64,000 nt of DNA from Enoplosus armatus (Eukaryota; Chordata; Actinopteri; Centrarchiformes; Enoplosidae), in assembly GCF_043641665.1 (NCBI RefSeq), contig NC_092185.1, positions 27,185,135 through 27,249,134 on the forward strand, written 5' to 3'. The notes beneath the pieces were generated by a model. That model made no database searches. It saw only the letters and a list, made by a program, of their open reading frames with translations, and was not told the DNA's origin. How positions within the stretch are numbered: the first letter of the stretch is position 1; every line of letters begins with the position of its first letter. A program made the translations under genes and the position numbers. Shown here piece after piece: positions 1-12,085 of this stretch.

Positions 1-3000
1 GTGAAACACTGAGAGCAGGCTCATTTCAGTGTTCTAGTTTATGAGCAAACATAGTCCCCTTGATGTTCTGTGCAAATTGGCACTTTGACATGAAGTGCAG
101 CACAACATTGCATAAATCATGGAAAAGCTCAGAGCCCTCCAAATCTCTCAGTGCCTCTGGAGTAGTGACTCCCTAAACTGTCACCACACAAAATGTGTCC
201 ACGTGTTCAGACAAGAGCATCAGAAAGAAAAACTGTGTACGCAACAAGAAAATAAAAAGTTTAGACAGAGAGAGAAGAGGGAAGCATCACTGTTTGCTGA
301 CTTTATTTTCTGAGTTGATGAGGGTTCATTTGCAGTCCCACAGGGTTACAGACAGGCAGGATGTTGCATCTTCTTGGTAGAAGCCCTGCTGCTAACTTAG
401 ATCCAAAACCATTTTTACTCTAACTTATTTTCATTGAATGGTTGTAGGGCAGGTATACATGCATCAAGAATTCTGACTGGATAGAATCAATTAAAGCTAC
501 AGTAGGCAATATTATTGAATTATATTTTTGGTCAAAATAACTAGCACCTACCCCTTTGCATTTAGTTTTTAAAAAAATGCATGTGCGTGTGCGTTTGGGG
601 GGGCAGGGGGTTAAACCTTCTGCCTATCTCTGCTGCCTTGTATCACTCCGCTAAGCCCCTCCAACCAAATGACACACCAACTGTGCACGTGCATTTTGCT
701 GGGCTAGAAGAGGAACATCGAGGTTGTAACTAACTAGCAAACTAACGTCTGTTCTACTCGGTGTTCACACATGAACTAAGTGATGATACATTCAAGTTGC
801 TGTGTTTCTAAAAGCACATATAATGAGTTGTGATCACAAAATGATCTTCAGAACGATGTCAGTCAGTCAATATATCTGTTCGTCCTGTCCGTTCACCCAG
901 TGAACAGTTTGGTCCACAATAACAGACCTTTGTCACAGCCTTTCCTGCCATGTCAGGCTGCATATATTTTAACAGCTCATCCAGAATGCAATAAGATGAC
1001 ATCATGGATGTTTCACACACTGTATATATGTGCGTGAAAACAATAGCACAGATTCAAGCACACACACTCATTTGCACACACAATCAGATCGAATAGGTGC
1101 TCAGCCTGTAAATGCCACAGGACTGGAAACAAAGTGCAAAAGTGACCCCTGTTGGAAAAATTCAGGCACGACAACACATGACTTCTGAGTCCCATAACTA
1201 GTCGTTTTTACAGTTACGTAACATGTAGCCAGTACAAGAGGAGAGGAGAGACGACAAGAGAAGAGGAGAGGAGAGAGTATTAAAAATACCCCAAGGAGAA
1301 GGAGACAGGGAATATTTTGCTGTCCAATATGTATCAGCATGCCACAACCTGAGGGACACACACCCACATAAGAAATGTAATTGGAGAATGTTACTGAGTG
1401 AATTACTCTGTTGCTACATATGATCCATAACATTACCGTCAACTATCAGCGCACACACACACACAAATACATGCATAGGATATACTATACATATATATAT
1501 ATATTGAGTTAATGTTCCTATTATTATTGTGCATACTTTCATTCCAATGAATGCCCATTGAATTGAATTGAGGAGAGGAGGGGAGAGAGGCTGTAGCACA
1601 GTTTGTTAAAGAAATCATACCACTCTGCAGTAGTTTCAGAAAGGGCCTCTGGTTTACTTGTGTTGCAGTTATTTGCATTACTTGAAAGCAGGGTGTGACT
1701 TAACCACACTTCACATTTTTATATCCAAGGTAATAATACAACCTGAAAAACATTACTTCCTCAACATTCACTTCCACTAGATGGCAACAGCTATTATATG
1801 TAACACATATATTTTTTATAAACACATGTATCTTTAAATTGGTGGGCCGCACTCTCTACTTGTAACATTACATCTAGTTTAAAAACCTGTCAACAGTTGA
1901 ACCCTCCAATCCCTCCCAGCTCTACATACTTCCACCTATTATACAGTATGTGCAACAGTGTGCTGTGCATTATACACATTATACTGTCCTTACAAATGTA
2001 GCTGAAAAATTACGTAATGTCAGTTTAACAGGATGGAGATCAAACAGTCCTGAAAACCACCCCAGTGTGACGAACTGGTGTTAAAGTGGACTACTTTTAA
2101 ACACATCACTAAAAAATTACATTTTTAAAACACTTGACCCAGAGGAGGTGTGTAGTTTTACCTTTATCTAGTAAAGTGATCCCAAAATCCTTAAAATAAC
2201 AATAAATTGAACTAGAAAATAATATTTCATGCCCTATGTCCTTGTAAATCTCAGCTGTGACCTTTGACCTCACCTGAACACCCTCCGTGCAGCAGTTCGT
2301 CGCCCATGCTGGGTCCAGTCCCAGGCGTGTTTGTATTGTAATGTCTTTTCTAATATGTTACTGTATGAAATTATGAATCTATCTATAGCTTTACTGCCAG
2401 TTGGTCACACTCACTCACATACAAAACTGTGGTAGAGAATTGAAGGTGACATTTGCAAATTATCATTGGACCAACGTGATGTCAATATTGTATCCTGGTT
2501 GTTGATTGGTTAGGGAGGACGTCCTCCATTGGAGCATCACTTTAAGTGTTTTGGCCAATAACAGATTAGCATGAATAAAATGAAGTACATTAAATTGATA
2601 TAAGAGATCCCGTCCTAAGGAGGACAGCGGGAGCCTATCCTCCTCTGCCCCCCACCACCACTTCACATGGACTACCCTTTCCCCTCTTGCCTGCAGGTGT
2701 TGCTGTTCAAGCATTTTAATCAGAATTTCAAAAATACTTTGTTTCCAAAAGAAAGAAAAATATTTTATAATGATACTGACGTTTGGTAATGGTTTATTTC
2801 AACCAATTACTCTTTTTTACATTTTTTATATCTCCCTCTTGCCTTTCAAAAATAGAGGAGGAGCAACCTCCTCTGCCTCTATGGGCCAGCCTGTTACTTT
2901 TCCCTAGATGCTTCCACTTTCTTGCTTTGAAACTCAACACTTTCTACACAGGTTTTTCACATTAAAAGTCTTTGATGAATGAATCTCTCCCTTTCCTGAT

Positions 3001-3399
3001 GGACTTTTAATTGTAATCTGATTGAAATCTGCTGGACAATTTAAGTTTCACTGATGGTAGCTTAACAGTGATAAAAAAAAAAAAGAAAAAAAAAGGTAAA
3101 CAGCAGAGTGTGGAAATGTACTGTTGAATTTATAAAGACAACAAGTAAATATGAGCAAACTGTTGAGTTTGCATTAACTTAATTCAAATGTTTGTTTCTA
3201 ATGGTGCTGTAGAAATGACATTATATACTGTACATTGTTCTGTATTTACCATGTGAGCTCTAGTATGGGTCATTTAACTCCTGTCAAAGTTTTTTCACCC
3301 GGCCTTTGTAAGTGACAGGCCTTTATTTGTTCCTGCCAGCTATTTGAGACTTTGGCCATAAATGCGCTTTTTTTTGAGAATTGACAATAATGTATTCAC
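1..3399. other. AGBL1 intron, left edge
   Basis: No exon of AGBL1 or another gene is recognisable. A TTAA-started repeat-like stretch begins near 490, and a short inverted GGAGGA/TCCTCC-rich segment occupies about 2500-2900. Positions 2345-2410 share a motif with 49195-49275 and 49850-49910. The rest is AT-rich unique-looking sequence with short CA, GA and poly-A tracts (for example 3073-3095). Confidence 0.6.
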
Positions 3400-3506
3400 C
3401 AGTGTTGTACTAGTTGCCAAAAAACAGTAATTAGTTACAGTTAGTAGTTGCCTCATTAAAAAGTAAGTAATTACTTCCACCCGCTACTTTTACGGTGCCA
3501 ACACTG
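3400..3506. mobile_element. short hAT-type MITE relic (CAGTGTTG termini)
   Basis: The segment starts CAGTGTTGTAC and ends GCCAACACTG, imperfect terminal inverted repeats. The interior is rich in GTAATTAGTTACAG-like sequence, typical of small hAT-derived MITEs abundant in fish. The length is 107 bp. Flanks do not show an obvious 8-bp duplication, so it is old or the ends are eroded. Confidence 0.5.
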
Positions 3507-4228
3507 GTGGTGTCGTAACAATGTCACGTGATTTAACTACTTTGATACACTTCCTGAAGCACTGTTTCCACTCAGCAGCAGTAGCTTTGTAGTCACATTA
3601 CTAGCATGGCTCTACGGAGGCAGTGTCAGTCTGTCTGTCTGTCTGTCCACCACTTTGATCCAGACTGAAACATGGATTGTGATGAAATGTGGTTCAGACA
3701 TTAATTTTCCCATCAGCATGAATTCTAATAACTTCACACCATCATCAGCTCAACATTTTAGTGTGTCCAATACTTTGGTTTATGACCAAATACCTTCATA
3801 ACCAATGACATTCCCATCAGCCTCAGCTGGACTTGATCAGGTCAATACCATATCTGCTGAACATCATTATGTTAGCATTGTCATTGTGCATATGTTAGCA
3901 TGCTGACTTACAGCCTCATGGAGCTGCTAGCCTGGTTGTAAACTCTTAGTCTGGTTTATTGCTACTTTCTAAAACCTATACACAGCTCTTGTTAATGCCA
4001 TTCCTTTTTATTTCTTATTTATTTTGCTGGACCCAGCAGTTTGTTAGCTATTACAAAGACAGAGTTTTACATAGAGGAACATTCTTTTCCTATTCAAACC
4101 CACTCTAGCTGCACTCGGTACAGTATACTATAGAGAAATACATCATTAAACAAGAAAATGGTGGCCTCAGAATCACAAGCATTGTCAGTGTGCCCCTGGA
4201 GAATGGTTTGAGTAGTATTGTGTAGTGA
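3507..4228. other. AGBL1 intron, no gene seen
   Basis: Unremarkable intronic sequence. It has a short GTCT run near 3630-3650 and no exon or repeat that I can name. Confidence 0.6.
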
Positions 4229-4279
4229 GGGTGATGATGATGATGATGGTGGTGGTGATGATGATGATGATGATGATGA
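4229..4279. repeat. GAT/GGT trinucleotide microsatellite
   Basis: About 17 units of GAT with interspersed GGT. It reads as aspartate-rich on plus and serine-rich on minus, so open frames through it are artefacts. It sits just downstream of the AGBL1 38-bp exon in transcript sense. Confidence 0.95.
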
Positions 4280-4320
4280 AACCATCAGCTGGAGAATGAT
4301 GAAGGTCATGAAAAACTTAC

Positions 4321-4358
4321 TTGTGCACAGTAGAGCAGCAAAGGCATTAATGGCTGCC
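4321..4358 (-). CDS. agbl1: AGBL1 small exon ([12 protein letters not shown])
   Basis: A 38-bp exon with acceptor CTGTTTCTTTTCCAG above 4358 and a consensus donor ACAA|GTAAGT at 4320. It encodes the last base of a Lys codon, then [12 protein letters not shown] and the first base of the next codon. This matches human AGBL1 RAATEVLAALLKS. Phase 2 in and 1 out fits the preceding exon. The next exon expected from the human gene (NGRRAVNRGYV...) is not recognisable between 1 and 4320, so the gene continues beyond the left edge. A GAT/ATC trinucleotide repeat (4229-4279) lies about 40 bp into the following intron. Confidence 0.88.
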
Positions 4359-7300
4359 CTGGAAAAGAAACAGAGGGAGCAGTTAGTCTTCAGACATTAT
4401 AATAAACACACTCTTTAACATTCAAACACATGTGCAAGTGTATATGATACACTAGTGTGACTGTGCAGGCAAATGAGTGTGCGTGTTTTGGTACAATTGC
4501 ACACACCAAATTGAATTAATCATATAGTCAGACAAATGTGTGCATTTGCTGTGGGTCTTGTTGAGTTGTCATATTCAGCTTTAGCTTTGAGTCATCACAG
4601 TATATTCTTGGACATCTGAAAAATCAAGAAAAATCTATCTCCTTTCCACATTATGAAATGTCAAATGTTAAACTTTATTTTAGAAAGTGGTACTAGATGT
4701 GACTATTGATGGGCTTTAAATCCATCAGTGGTCAGAGGTGTGTCAAGATCTAGTTATAGATAGTTTTATTATTTGAGGTTGTCACTTAAATGAACAGAAA
4801 CTGATTAAGACAACACACCTAGAAATCTATGATTATATGTAATAATGGCATGGCTTCGTTTTCTCTTGGTCATTTAGTGTAAAGGGCAGCTGACAGGCTT
4901 TAGGCAGGTTCTCCCTCTTTCATTCTCCATTCTCTCTTTTCTCTCCCTTCTTTCTTCCTGGATTTTTGTCTTTTATTCTTCTTCCTTCCTGTCCTGTCTT
5001 CCTCTCATCCTCCATTCAAGTCTTCTTCCCCTCTCCCTTATTTGTTTCTTCCTTTCCTCCCTCCTACATGTATTTCCTCAATGACATCCACAACATGTGA
5101 CTTGATTCCACACCTCTGTCACATGGGTTGTGCTAGATGGAGGTGTGGAATGAAGTCAAAACAGCCCATAGTGCTGGCCCTGCCTTTTGCTTTGGGAAAT
5201 AGAGAGGCTGTATTGATGTTACTGTTGGTATTGATCCGAGGCGTATAGATCTACTGTGTCTGACAGCAGATCAATTCCTCAAGCAGCTCCCTGGTGATCC
5301 ACAACTAAGTGATTCTTAATTAAGTCTCAGTGCCTCTATGTCTATATCTGACCCCCTGTGTGTGTGTGTGTGTGTGTGTGCATACTGAGATGAAGAATGT
5401 AACACTGTCATGTGTAGTGTTACAAGCAAGTTAACCAGGGTGTCACAAACAGAGGCTCCAAAGGGTGATGAGAGGTCACAACCTCAGGGGCCAAGAGCCA
5501 CAAGGGTTAATGCTATGTTTAATGAGGATGGGAAATACTACACTCTTTAAAGGGATGTGTCATTTTATACACATGTTTAAAGAGACACCACACAGATGTG
5601 TCATTTGCATCATTTGTGTACATTTTACAACAATAGACAGAAGAGAATGATAGTAATTAATGGTCCTCCAAAGCTCAGTGCTCACAAGCAATATATTCCA
5701 TGACACATATGAAAAGATATTTAGTTTTTGTGAAATATTAAATGTGCAAATTTGTAAAATTTTCAGTCTAAACAGGAATTGGAGTCAGTTTTTCAGACTC
5801 CTGTGCTCTGCCAAAATAATGGTATTTATGGACTGTTTGACTCATCCAAAGAAGTAATGGAAAGATTATATGCACAGGTGTGAGTTCAGGATAAGGTTGC
5901 CTTATTTAGCTGGATTCCCTGAGGTAAGAGGCACACTAGGGACAATCAAGCGAAGTGAACCACACAGCCTGTCAGTATGAGATCCACAAGGCTCCGACCT
6001 GGGCCCTCTCCTCCCCCTTCTGCACAAGGATGCTTTGCATGGTCATACACTCACATGGCTTCTCCAATACTCAGATATCCCCTCCATCTGACACTCAGGT
6101 GGAGGCATGCATCCCTTTACCTGGCAGATATCTCAGAGCGGATGTCAAGTCATCACCTAAAGTTCAATCCTCTGCCTGTCTCTTCTGCTTTTCTTCCTCA
6201 AGAAAACAAGATTTAAACATTTTCTGCAATTACTGGAGTAATTGTGGCTCCTGCAATATTCAAAATATCAAGGCCTGCAGCAGTGATATACTGTGCACAG
6301 CTTGTTGTTGATGACTGGCTTGTTGGTCTGGGGTACCCCCAAACCAAACATCTTCTGCCTCCATCAAACACACACCATAAAACCAGACAGCCAATGTATT
6401 TTAAAGATGAGAAGAACAAGAAAGCAAGTAGGAAACAACAACACATGTGCTGTACAATGGCAACATGCATCCACTGTACAAGTTGGCCTTTGCTGCTGTG
6501 GTCAATTTTCTTTGCACATACAGCTGCAGAAGAGCTGGTGCATATTTTGGCGCAAGGATTATGCTGAACCCTGAACATCTACAAGTCATTTTAATGCCTC
6601 TTATTCATGCACAGTTCCCACTTGGATGGCCCCACTCTGTAGAAACGAGATTACCAGCATGCACGGCATAGTCATTATTTCAATTCAATTCAATTTTATT
6701 TATATAGCACCAAATCACAACAAAAGTCGTCTCATGACACTTAACAAATAGAGCAGGTCTAGGCCGACTCTTTATAATGTTATTACAGAGACCCAACAGT
6801 TCCCACCATGAGAAAGCACTTTGGCGACAGTGGCAAGGAAAAACTTCCTTTTAAGAGGCAGAAACCTCGAGCAGAACCAGACTCTAGGTGGGCGGTCATC
6901 TGCTTTGACCGGTTGGGTATATACATCCACATGTGCACACACATGGCCTGTTACCATTGGCCATTGCCACTGATGGCACGGTTCTCACAAGAGTTCTCAC
7001 AACTTCATTTTATGAGATGAATATAAACCAGAAGTTCCAGAAACATTCATGTCACCAATTAGCAGTACTGTCTATCATGATTGGACAGCACATCCATCCA
7101 TCCATCCATTCATTTTCCATAAACCCTTATCCTTTGCAGGGTTGCGGTGGACTGGAGCCAATCTCAGCTGACATTGGGTGAGAGGCAGGGTACACCCTGG
7201 ACAGGTTGCCAGTTTATCGCAGGGCTGGACAGCACATATCCCAATAAATGAATATTATACTCATCATTAAACTATCCCCTTGACAAATATCATTTTAACC

Positions 7301-10300
7301 ATTTGAGATGTAGTGCAGTCAAACATGAATGTTATTTTATTCTTAAAGGGAAAATTCACCACCTTTTATGTGGATGTCCACTCAGTGTTGATGGCAATGT
7401 AGTCAATTGAAGCCATATATTTCTCAGTGCATGCTTTAACTTGTGCAAAGCAGGTCAGTTATTACATTGTGTTTGAATATAAGGTGTCACATGATGTATT
7501 GAGCATCAAGCCACTACTGTAACTAATCAACCAGAGACATACGGTACCATCCTGTGCACCTGCATGTAAGAGAGCAGCAAAAAAGTACAAAATACACAGC
7601 CTTATTTTACAGGAATGTTTCTTCACCTGATCTTCTTCTGTGTTTTTACTGGCTCCTGTCATGCTTTCGAGGTAAACAAGCTGACGTTCCAGAGTGTCAC
7701 TTTAAAATAGAAGTGCCAAGCATTTGACAAATGTGAGATGTGCGAAAAGACATGCTATACAAGAAATTATTTACTGCTGGATGGAGAGATGTTTGAACAT
7801 GGTGTTGGGTTGTGGTTGGCAGGCGGCCATGTGGCTGGCGTTTCCCTTCACAGAGGTCACTATAGCTGCTGGCCATGATCAACAGGGAAAACCAAATTTA
7901 TTATGGAAAAGAATATTTGTAGACCACAATTGCATTGTTCAGCATGTGATTTATTCTGCCATTTTGAAAGTGTTAAGGGTGTGCACGTGGTCAACAACAT
8001 TTTGCCCTTTGCTGTAAATGATATTAGCATCTGCAAATGGAAAGGTAACTGGGGGAACCGTGAGGTAAATCAAAATCAAATTAGCAAGAACAATATGCAC
8101 ACTTTTGGAATGCAACGTTTGAGTCTATAATGCATCATGGGTGGTATATTATATATGGGTATATGGGTGGAGTCAGCACAGGGAAAATTAAGGCATTGCA
8201 TATTTTACTTCCATAGACTTTCCTGACAGGCTTGGTTTCATGAATAGTTTGCAGTCTACAGTAGCTCACACCTGCAGCCATCTAAAGAGGATAGTGAGTA
8301 CTGCAGTGCCTAGAAGGATAACAGACGGGAGTGAGGGATTAACTGCTGCTGACAGTTGAGAATAGATGGATAGATTTAGTTGTACAGCTTTGGACAGTCT
8401 GACTGACTTTACTGCTTTAAAAGTGTGGACAGCAGCCAACCGGCATATCTTACGGTCGCCATATCACAGCTATAATTGGATAAATCAGTGTGACAGACAT
8501 GTCTAACCTAACTGCCTCTCACACTTAAGGGAAATAGCACATCTCCTGCCTCGTTGCTCTCATTACATCACAGGAATTCACAGCTGCCAATTCTAACAAA
8601 TTATCCAAAGTAGCAGCTGGCTTTGAAATCTGGAATCCCAGAGTCTTCTAATTGTGTTAGAACAATTAACAGCTGGCTTCTGCAGGAAAATGACACAGAA
8701 AACCCACCCTGAGGACTATAAATTTGTGATGTCAGAGTGTCCGATTTCCTCACACCACTGGGGAGTTTCATGTTCACTAGCGGCTGATCAGGGGCTGGTA
8801 TGCCTGGCATTGAGCCAGGCGGAGAGGCCGGTACTCCTGGTGCTCTTGGCATGCTCCATTGGGTATACTGGAGGATGCTGGCTATTTAAGCCAAATGCCA
8901 TCAGTTGTGACAGAGACAGATGGGAAGAGGACTTACAATCCAAGAGAGGAAAGATGGTGGCTTACGTAAGAGATAGAGTCTATGCATGAGTCGGGAGAAA
9001 TGATGATGTGTTGAGACCAACAACATGTTGATATCGTGATTCCCTGTCAATTATAATACTTCCATGCAGCTTGGATGATGCACATTTTACAGATGGCTTT
9101 AATAAACCAGACAGTAACCAAGAGTTTCATAAAGCCTAATTCAAATGAAGCTAAAAGTCTGCAGTCTGCAAATTTTGTAGACCTATAATACAGTCTAAAA
9201 ATTTTTTAGTTTTATTATTCTTTCAGCCTTACCAGTAGTGGAGATAAAAATGTAATGTTTGTCGTCAGGGTGGTACAATTGGATTGATAAATAAGCCCGC
9301 AAATTTCACTGCAGCCTGCCCAATAAATGTTGACATTTCATCTTCTGGGGACAATGAATTCTCTCAAAGGTATGTTGCTATTAAGTGTTCAACAACCAAC
9401 CATCATCAAACTGCATTCGGTAATGTTTGTTATCACATCTGTGATATTATAAATGGGCTCACTTTGATTACCCACAGTAAGTGATTCTATTGCACCATAT
9501 ATGCATACCTTTGCATCTGAAACCATCACTCACTGCCATTTGAAATAAATGAAAGGTGAGGGAGGTCATTAGTTGGAATTCAGTATTTTGCCCATGTTGG
9601 CCTTGCCTAGCCAACCAGATGCTAATTCTAGCTGCACAAACTGCCAAAGTATAAATAAACAAGTCATGGACACCAGTGATCCATCTTTGTGGTCTGGTCC
9701 TGGGTTCTGAGAAAAGGATTATATTTCACGTTGTGGGTCAGCCAGGGGCCATAACCTCCGTCAACTATATCTTATTTGCAAATTAGCTGACACTTGCAGG
9801 CTAAGGCTAGGAGGCCAGCTTGCAGGTGTTGACTGAGTGGTCATTTTGTACTGTACTGTACTGTTGTTAAGCAAATGTCTGTCTTTCAGTCAATGTTATC
9901 CAGGTACTGTTTGTGACCACTGACAGTTTTCTCCAGTCCAGTTCTCAGTTCTCCTTTCTTTAGCATATGTCACCAAGAGATATGGGCATGTATGTGGTCA
10001 GTGTCACATGCAGAAGGCTGGGCATACATACTTGATGGTGTGCAGATGTTTGGTGGTATACTGAGGGATGAGGCAGTAGATGACATCCAGTCCATGGTTT
10101 TCTCCTATTAGGTTTGCTGTAGAAACTGGAAAAAGTGAACACATAACCGACTAAAAACATGAATTCTAACGAAGGAAAATGCAGCGTTGCTGAGCTGCTA
10201 GACACATGAGTGTAAACAGAGATGCTCTGGACGACTAGATTGATCTGAAACTGCAAGCTTTAGTACCAAAGAAACACAGTATCCAAACTACTCCATTGTG

Positions 10301-12040
10301 AGTGAGGGTGGACTTTAGGACACCAGATGGGGAAAGTTTTCCTCTCATGCCTATTTTGGCCTCTTTTCACTAGTTGTTTTAGAATATGGACTGATTACAT
10401 CCACGTCTCCACATGTCATCAGTGAACCTGTACTGTCGTAAGTACAGGTACAGTTTGCCAGTTTAGGCCTTTTAGATAAAAATAAAGGTGTGATGGGTGT
10501 TTAACTGCTGGCACCTCAGTCTGGAATAGTCCTCCATTAAGTCGTCTCTCTGCTGCCATAGTTTCTGTTTTTAAATCTTAACAACTGTCATTCCATTCTT
10601 AAATTTTACAACTGGATTTACTGTAATTGTAACTGTCAGGTTACATGCCCGCTCGGCCAATGAAATGGAAGGAAGCTCTGATCCTACTCTTCCGCTACTC
10701 AATTCATTTTATTATTCCTATTTAACATTAATGGTGGTTCTTTTAGATTAGATTTAGGTCTTGAAAGTTTCACCCAGAATAATTTAATAGATATATTTAT
10801 TGATCAAGGATTTCTCCCAGGTGCAGATATTTTGTTTTATTGATCTTTTATTTGAAGTGTTTGTCTCAAATTTAATGATATTCTTGTAAGGGGCGGTTAC
10901 GTTTGTATTAGCGCAAGTGCCTCCTTTTCCTTTGTTAATTGTATACATCCACACCCTTATGTCATTTCATCTGTTTTGTTATGTATTTGTGTCTGCAATT
11001 CATTCAATGTACTCATTGGGCAAAAGTCCCAAGGTGGCATTGTCAATAATTTAGCATGCAGCAGGACCCGGTCGAGTTTCTGGCTTGGTTACATAATCAT
11101 CATGTTTAATAACTTCTTTCATACATAGTCTCGTCTTAATTTGTTGGTCTAATATTGTTGATTTTTTTCTCAGAATATTACCCCATTCCCCTGGCTCTGT
11201 AAATTTGAATTTTACAATGGCCCTAAAATGCCATTGTAGTTTTGTTCTAGTAATATTTTGTCATTTTAATTAAATTGAAATGAATGACACTCACAGCCCT
11301 CCCTCGCTCACTACTTAATTCGAATATCCTAGTATGAGGCTGGGAACTACTACCTTCCTTCCTTTTACACCTGTGCTATTGCTGCTGCGCCTGTTTGATA
11401 AATGACATGACCACTCCAGGTGTAGAATGCATCAGGAACAAGGTGCAAAAGTAAATCCGGCTGCATGTTTCTTTTGTCCCCTAGAGGAACAGGACTGTGG
11501 AACTGTAAGATCAAAGTAGAAAAGACAATAGTACCCTCTCGTTACTAAACAGGTACATTTACCACTCAGAGAGAATTTATGCCAGAATTGTGGGTTAGTA
11601 CTGGAGTCCCAGAAGTGACAAATGTCATGAATCAGCTATCTGATCTGAAAATCTGCATATTTCTTTTACATATAAACAGATGACAAATCCATACACATTT
11701 ACAACACTGGTTCTTTTTTTCAAACAGGTTTTCTAGTTTCCTAGTTGCTTACATGATAATGAATATTGTCTAAAGACATCCAAAGCACACACAGGAGGGC
11801 AGGTGTATATTGGAGCTTTGGCTGGTAGATACATCCAGTTTGTATCTGTGGTTTATTGCCACTTCACTGACATCTAGTGGTTGAACACTGCTCTGACTCA
11901 TGTGTTTGAGTGCTTACTACATGTAATGATGAGCTGCTGATGTATCAAATTTTGAGTTTCAAGTTCCATAAATCATTTTTGTTGTACTACACATATGTAC
12001 TACATACATATTAACTGATCAGTGAGTGCTCTGTTCATTG

Positions 12041-12085
<45 letters not shown>

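Noticed and set aside
3400..3506. 8-bp duplication around the small CAGTGTTG MITE
   Set aside because: Flanks GTATTCAC and GTGGTGTC do not match.
1..4320. Next AGBL1 exon (expected to contain NGRRAV-like sequence)
   Set aside because: I looked for it on the minus strand and found no matching splice-bounded segment; it is probably beyond the left edge.
4094..4418. Poly-Asp and poly-Ser frames
   Set aside because: Translations of the GAT repeat; the real coding piece here is the 38-bp AGBL1 exon.
5978..6671. Several overlapping open frames of 60-120 codons
   Set aside because: Overlap on both strands within a decayed LINE region; only a short L2-like RT motif is supported.
8601..8852. Minus-strand Gly/Pro-rich frame resembling collagen
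   Set aside because: Only a few G-P-like triplets, no Gly-X-Y periodicity, no splice sites; probably a chance frame.
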